In this document: piece after piece, positions 62,034 to 64,000 of the stretch | How the letters are laid out: every line of letters starts with the position of its first letter | Numbering within the stretch: the stretch's first letter is position 1 | NCBI GenBank assembly: GCA_016871415.1 | Contig: VHDL01000004.1 | Location: 1 to 64,000, forward strand | Length of the DNA: 64,000 bases | Direction of reading: 5' to 3' | From: Verrucomicrobiota bacterium | GTDB lineage: Bacteria > Verrucomicrobiota > Verrucomicrobiia > Opitutales > UBA953 | The notes under the pieces: generated by a model | Databases searched by the model: none | Told to the model about the DNA's origin: nothing | Seen by the model: the letters and a program-made list of their open reading frames with translations, nothing else | Program-made: the position numbers and the translations under genes

Positions 62034-63365
62034 TCAGGATTCAGGCGAGAAGATGCGCAGCACCACCGGCTCCTCCAGGACCGTGCGCAGGCCCTTGAGG
62101 CCTCGCACGACGGCGGCCATCCGGCGCTCATTGACGGGGTAGGTCGAAAGCGTGACGGTCCCCCGTCCCTGGTTCGGGTGCTCGTACTGGATCACTCGGG
62201 CGATCGAGACTTTGTGGCGGGAGAAGACGCGGTAGACGCCCTCCGACACGCCAGCCTGGTCGAGCAGGGAGAGACGCAGGTAGAACGGTGCGACGATTTC
62301 CTCCTCGTCCGCCATGCGCAACGCGCGGCCAGACTTCTCGCGCGCCGCCAAGGCTTCGGCGGAAAGTCCCTGCGGGGCTGCGCCCGTCAGGGCGGCGATG
62401 GCGTCCACGATGTCGCCGATGACCGCCGATGCGGTGGCGTCACCGCCCGCGCCCCGACCCGCGAGGGTGGTGGCCCCGACGACGTCGCCTTTGAGCGTGA
62501 TGCCGTTGTTGACGCCGGAAACGCGTGCGAGGATGTCCCGGTTGGGGACGAGGGCGGGGTAGACGCCTACGGTCATCCAGTTCTGTCGGAAGTCGCGACG
62601 CACTACGGCGAGGTGCTTGAGCGCGAAGCCGAAGCGACGGGCGAAGTCGATGTCGGCCGGGCCGATCTTGCGGATGCCTTCGACGAGGGTGCGGTTGCGC
62701 GGCGCCCACTTGCCATGGGCCAGCCAGGCGAGGATTGAGGCCTTGTGCCAGGCGTCGATGCCGTCGACGTCGAGGGTCGGGTCGGCCTCGGCAAAGCCGA
62801 GTTCCTGTGCCTCCTTCAGGGCGTCCGCGAAGGATAGGCCGTCCTCGCCCATGCGGGTGAGGATGTGATTGCAGGTGCCGTTGAGGATTCCGACGATGAG
62901 TTCGAACCGGTTCGCGACGAGGCCCTCGCGGATGGCCTTGATGATGGGGATGCCTCCGGCGACGCTGGCCTCGAACAGGAACTGTCCGCCATGCCGCCGG
63001 ACGGCCCGGAAGATCTCGGGGCCGTGTTCGCAGAGCAGCGCCTTGTTGGCGGAGACGACGACCTTGCCCAGGCGAAGGGCGCGCAGGGTGAGTTCGCGGG
63101 CGCGCGTGGTCCCGCCGATGAGCTCGCAGACGACGTGCACCTTGGGGTCGTCGACGATGGCATGGGGGTCGGAGGTGAGCCGGGATGAGGGAATCCTGAC
63201 CGCACGGCGCTTGCGCAGGTTGCGGACGGAGGCGCCGCGCAGGTCGATGCGCACGCCGAGGCGCGCCTCGAGGTCGGCCTTCTTCTCGGTCAGGTGCTTC
63301 CAGACTCCCTGGCCGACGGTGCCGAGTCCGAGGATGCCGATGCCGATGGTGCGAGGGGCGGTCAT
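62034..63365 (-). CDS. hom: Homoserine dehydrogenase
   Basis: 443 residues. NAD(P)-dependent reduction of aspartate semialdehyde. Rossmann motif GIGILGLGTVGQGVW, KALLCEHGPEIF, EASVAGGIPII, LNGTCNHILTRM, FADALKEAQELGFAEADPTLDVDGIDAWHKASIL (in parts) and a C-terminal ACT domain (about 360-440, AGVSEGVYRVFSRHKVSIARVIQYEH) that senses threonine in the family. Starts 7 bases after plsY ends. Confidence 0.97.
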   Translation of the reverse strand: MTAPRTIGIGILGLGTVGQGVWKHLTEKKADLEARLGVRIDLRGASVRNLRKRRAVRIPSSRLTSDPHAIVDDPKVHVVCELIGGTTRARELTLRALRLGKVVVSANKALLCEHGPEIFRAVRRHGGQFLFEASVAGGIPIIKAIREGLVANRFELIVGILNGTCNHILTRMGEDGLSFADALKEAQELGFAEADPTLDVDGIDAWHKASILAWLAHGKWAPRNRTLVEGIRKIGPADIDFARRFGFALKHLAVVRRDFRQNWMTVGVYPALVPNRDILARVSGVNNGITLKGDVVGATTLAGRGAGGDATASAVIGDIVDAIAALTGAAPQGLSAEALAAREKSGRALRMADEEEIVAPFYLRLSLLDQAGVSEGVYRVFSRHKVSIARVIQYEHPNQGRGTVTLSTYPVNERRMAAVVRGLKGLRTVLEEPVVLRIFSPES

Positions 63366-63372
63366 GGAGAGG

Positions 63373-64000
63373 TCAGGCCTGCTTGACGAAGCGGTTTTCG
63401 GTGCCGTTGAGCAGCCGGCCGATGTTGGAGCGGTGCGTCCAGACGTTGAAGGCGGCGATGGCCGCGGCGAACCAGAACTGGACCGGTCCGAACTTCAGGG
63501 CGGTGAACTGAGGCAGAATCCAGCAGGACAAGGGTAGGGAAAGGCCCAGCGCCAGCGAGGCGAGGGAGACGTAACGTGAGGTGAGGAACACCAGTCCCCA
63601 GAGCGTTGCGCCGATGAGGATCGGGACGGGCAGGAGCACCAGGAGTCCGCCGATGGTGGAGGCCACGCCCTTGCCCCCCTTGAACTTGAGGAAGCAGGAG
63701 AAGCAATGCCCGAGCAGCGTGCCGACGAAGCCGGCGACGCAAATCGTGAAATGAATGTCGGAGGCCGTGGGAGTCTCGCCGACGCGGAGCAGCAGCTGCG
63801 GCAGGCCGGCGCCGACGAAGCCCTTCAGCACGTCGAGCGCGAAGACGAGGTTGCCCGGTCCCTTGCCGAGGACGCGTTTGACGTTGGTCGCGCCCGGGTT
63901 ACCAGAGCCTTCCTTGAGGATGTCCACGCCGTGCCGCTTCGCCACCAGCACGGCGAAGTTGACGGAGCCCACGAGATAGCCGAGCCCGAAGAAGATGGCG
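63373..64000 (-). CDS. plsY: Glycerol-3-phosphate acyltransferase PlsY (5' end outside window)
   Basis: The frame is open to the window edge: upstream of the GTG-like ATG at 63972 it reads AIFFGLGYLVGSVNFAVLV, which is the usual PlsY first helix, so the true start lies beyond base 64000. Motifs: GSGNPGATNV (acyl-phosphate binding), LDVLKGF, GHCFSCFLKFKGGKGVAST, and about five hydrophobic helices. Uses acyl-phosphate from PlsX to acylate glycerol-3-phosphate. Upstream of hom and lysC, a mixed pathway operon. Confidence 0.95.
   Translation of the reverse strand, partial: AIFFGLGYLVGSVNFAVLVAKRHGVDILKEGSGNPGATNVKRVLGKGPGNLVFALDVLKGFVGAGLPQLLLRVGETPTASDIHFTICVAGFVGTLLGHCFSCFLKFKGGKGVASTIGGLLVLLPVPILIGATLWGLVFLTSRYVSLASLALGLSLPLSCWILPQFTALKFGPVQFWFAAAIAAFNVWTHRSNIGRLLNGTENRFVKQA

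Overview
The window is a high-GC (roughly 65%), gene-dense bacterial chromosome segment. A secreted sulfatase, a sialate O-acetylesterase, several SGNH hydrolases, GYF_2-domain proteins, Planctomycetes/Verrucomicrobia-style ECF sigma/anti-sigma genes and a GAP1-type GTPase cluster, together with normal Gram-negative envelope genes (lpxI, ExbB/ExbD, LpoB-like lipoprotein), suggest a verrucomicrobial (Opitutae-like) genome. This assignment is inference from gene content and protein style, not from a marker-gene search. No phage, insertion sequence or CRISPR array was seen.

Layout. 1-5.9 kb: secreted hydrolases on the + strand (sialate O-acetylesterase C-terminus, two SGNH-type proteins, class I amidotransferase, GYF_2/TerB-like/PH-like protein, sulfatase) ending in a broken second sulfatase that runs in frame into a histone-deacetylase-like gene. 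6.8-12.4 kb (-): purA plus a small gene, a TPR protein, and the overlapping operon panB-gpsA-SET. 12.4-15.8 kb: small membrane protein, metallophosphoesterase and lpxI (-), nadD-rsfS (+), and a tRNA with CAT anticodon (-). 15.9-23.2 kb (-): a tightly packed four-gene operon encoding a zinc-ribbon P-loop GTPase, a GAP1-like one-TM protein with a polyproline stalk, a 970-residue one-TM helical protein and a GYF_2 membrane protein. It is transcribed divergently from an ECF sigma factor and its putative anti-sigma factor (23.3-24.6 kb). This is the least explained and most interesting locus.

24.6-30.1 kb (+): ptsI, hisC, hisB, hisH and citrate synthase, ending in a strong hairpin shared with the RNase P RNA gene (-). 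30.6-37.4 kb: a truncated SGNH hydrolase, an SF2 helicase (-), ppc (+), a small membrane protein and an inositol-phosphatase-family gene (-). 37.5-43.6 kb (-): gltD and gltB. 43.9-45.8 kb: a HEAT/THUMP-like/methyltransferase protein (+) and tmRNA (-). 46-50.4 kb (+): an AEC permease, then a lipoprotein operon (COG3014-like, YcfL-like, LpoB-like) and a DAO-type oxidoreductase. 50.4-54.2 kb (-): aroQ, aconitase and a peroxiredoxin. 54.3-60.8 kb (-): operon TPR protein-ExbB-ExbD-uppS-cdsA-miaA. 60.8-64 kb (-): plsY-hom-lysC, with plsY cut by the window edge.

Together the housekeeping genes cover glutamate synthesis (gltBD), entry to and part of the TCA cycle (gltA, acnA, ppc), histidine, aspartate-family, shikimate, pantothenate, purine and NAD synthesis, and phospholipid/undecaprenol/lipid A synthesis. 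RNase P RNA, tmRNA, RsfS and MiaA serve RNA processing and translation. Two decayed hydrolase genes point to ongoing loss within a polysaccharide-degrading repertoire. All calls come from reading motifs and gene order; no database search was run.
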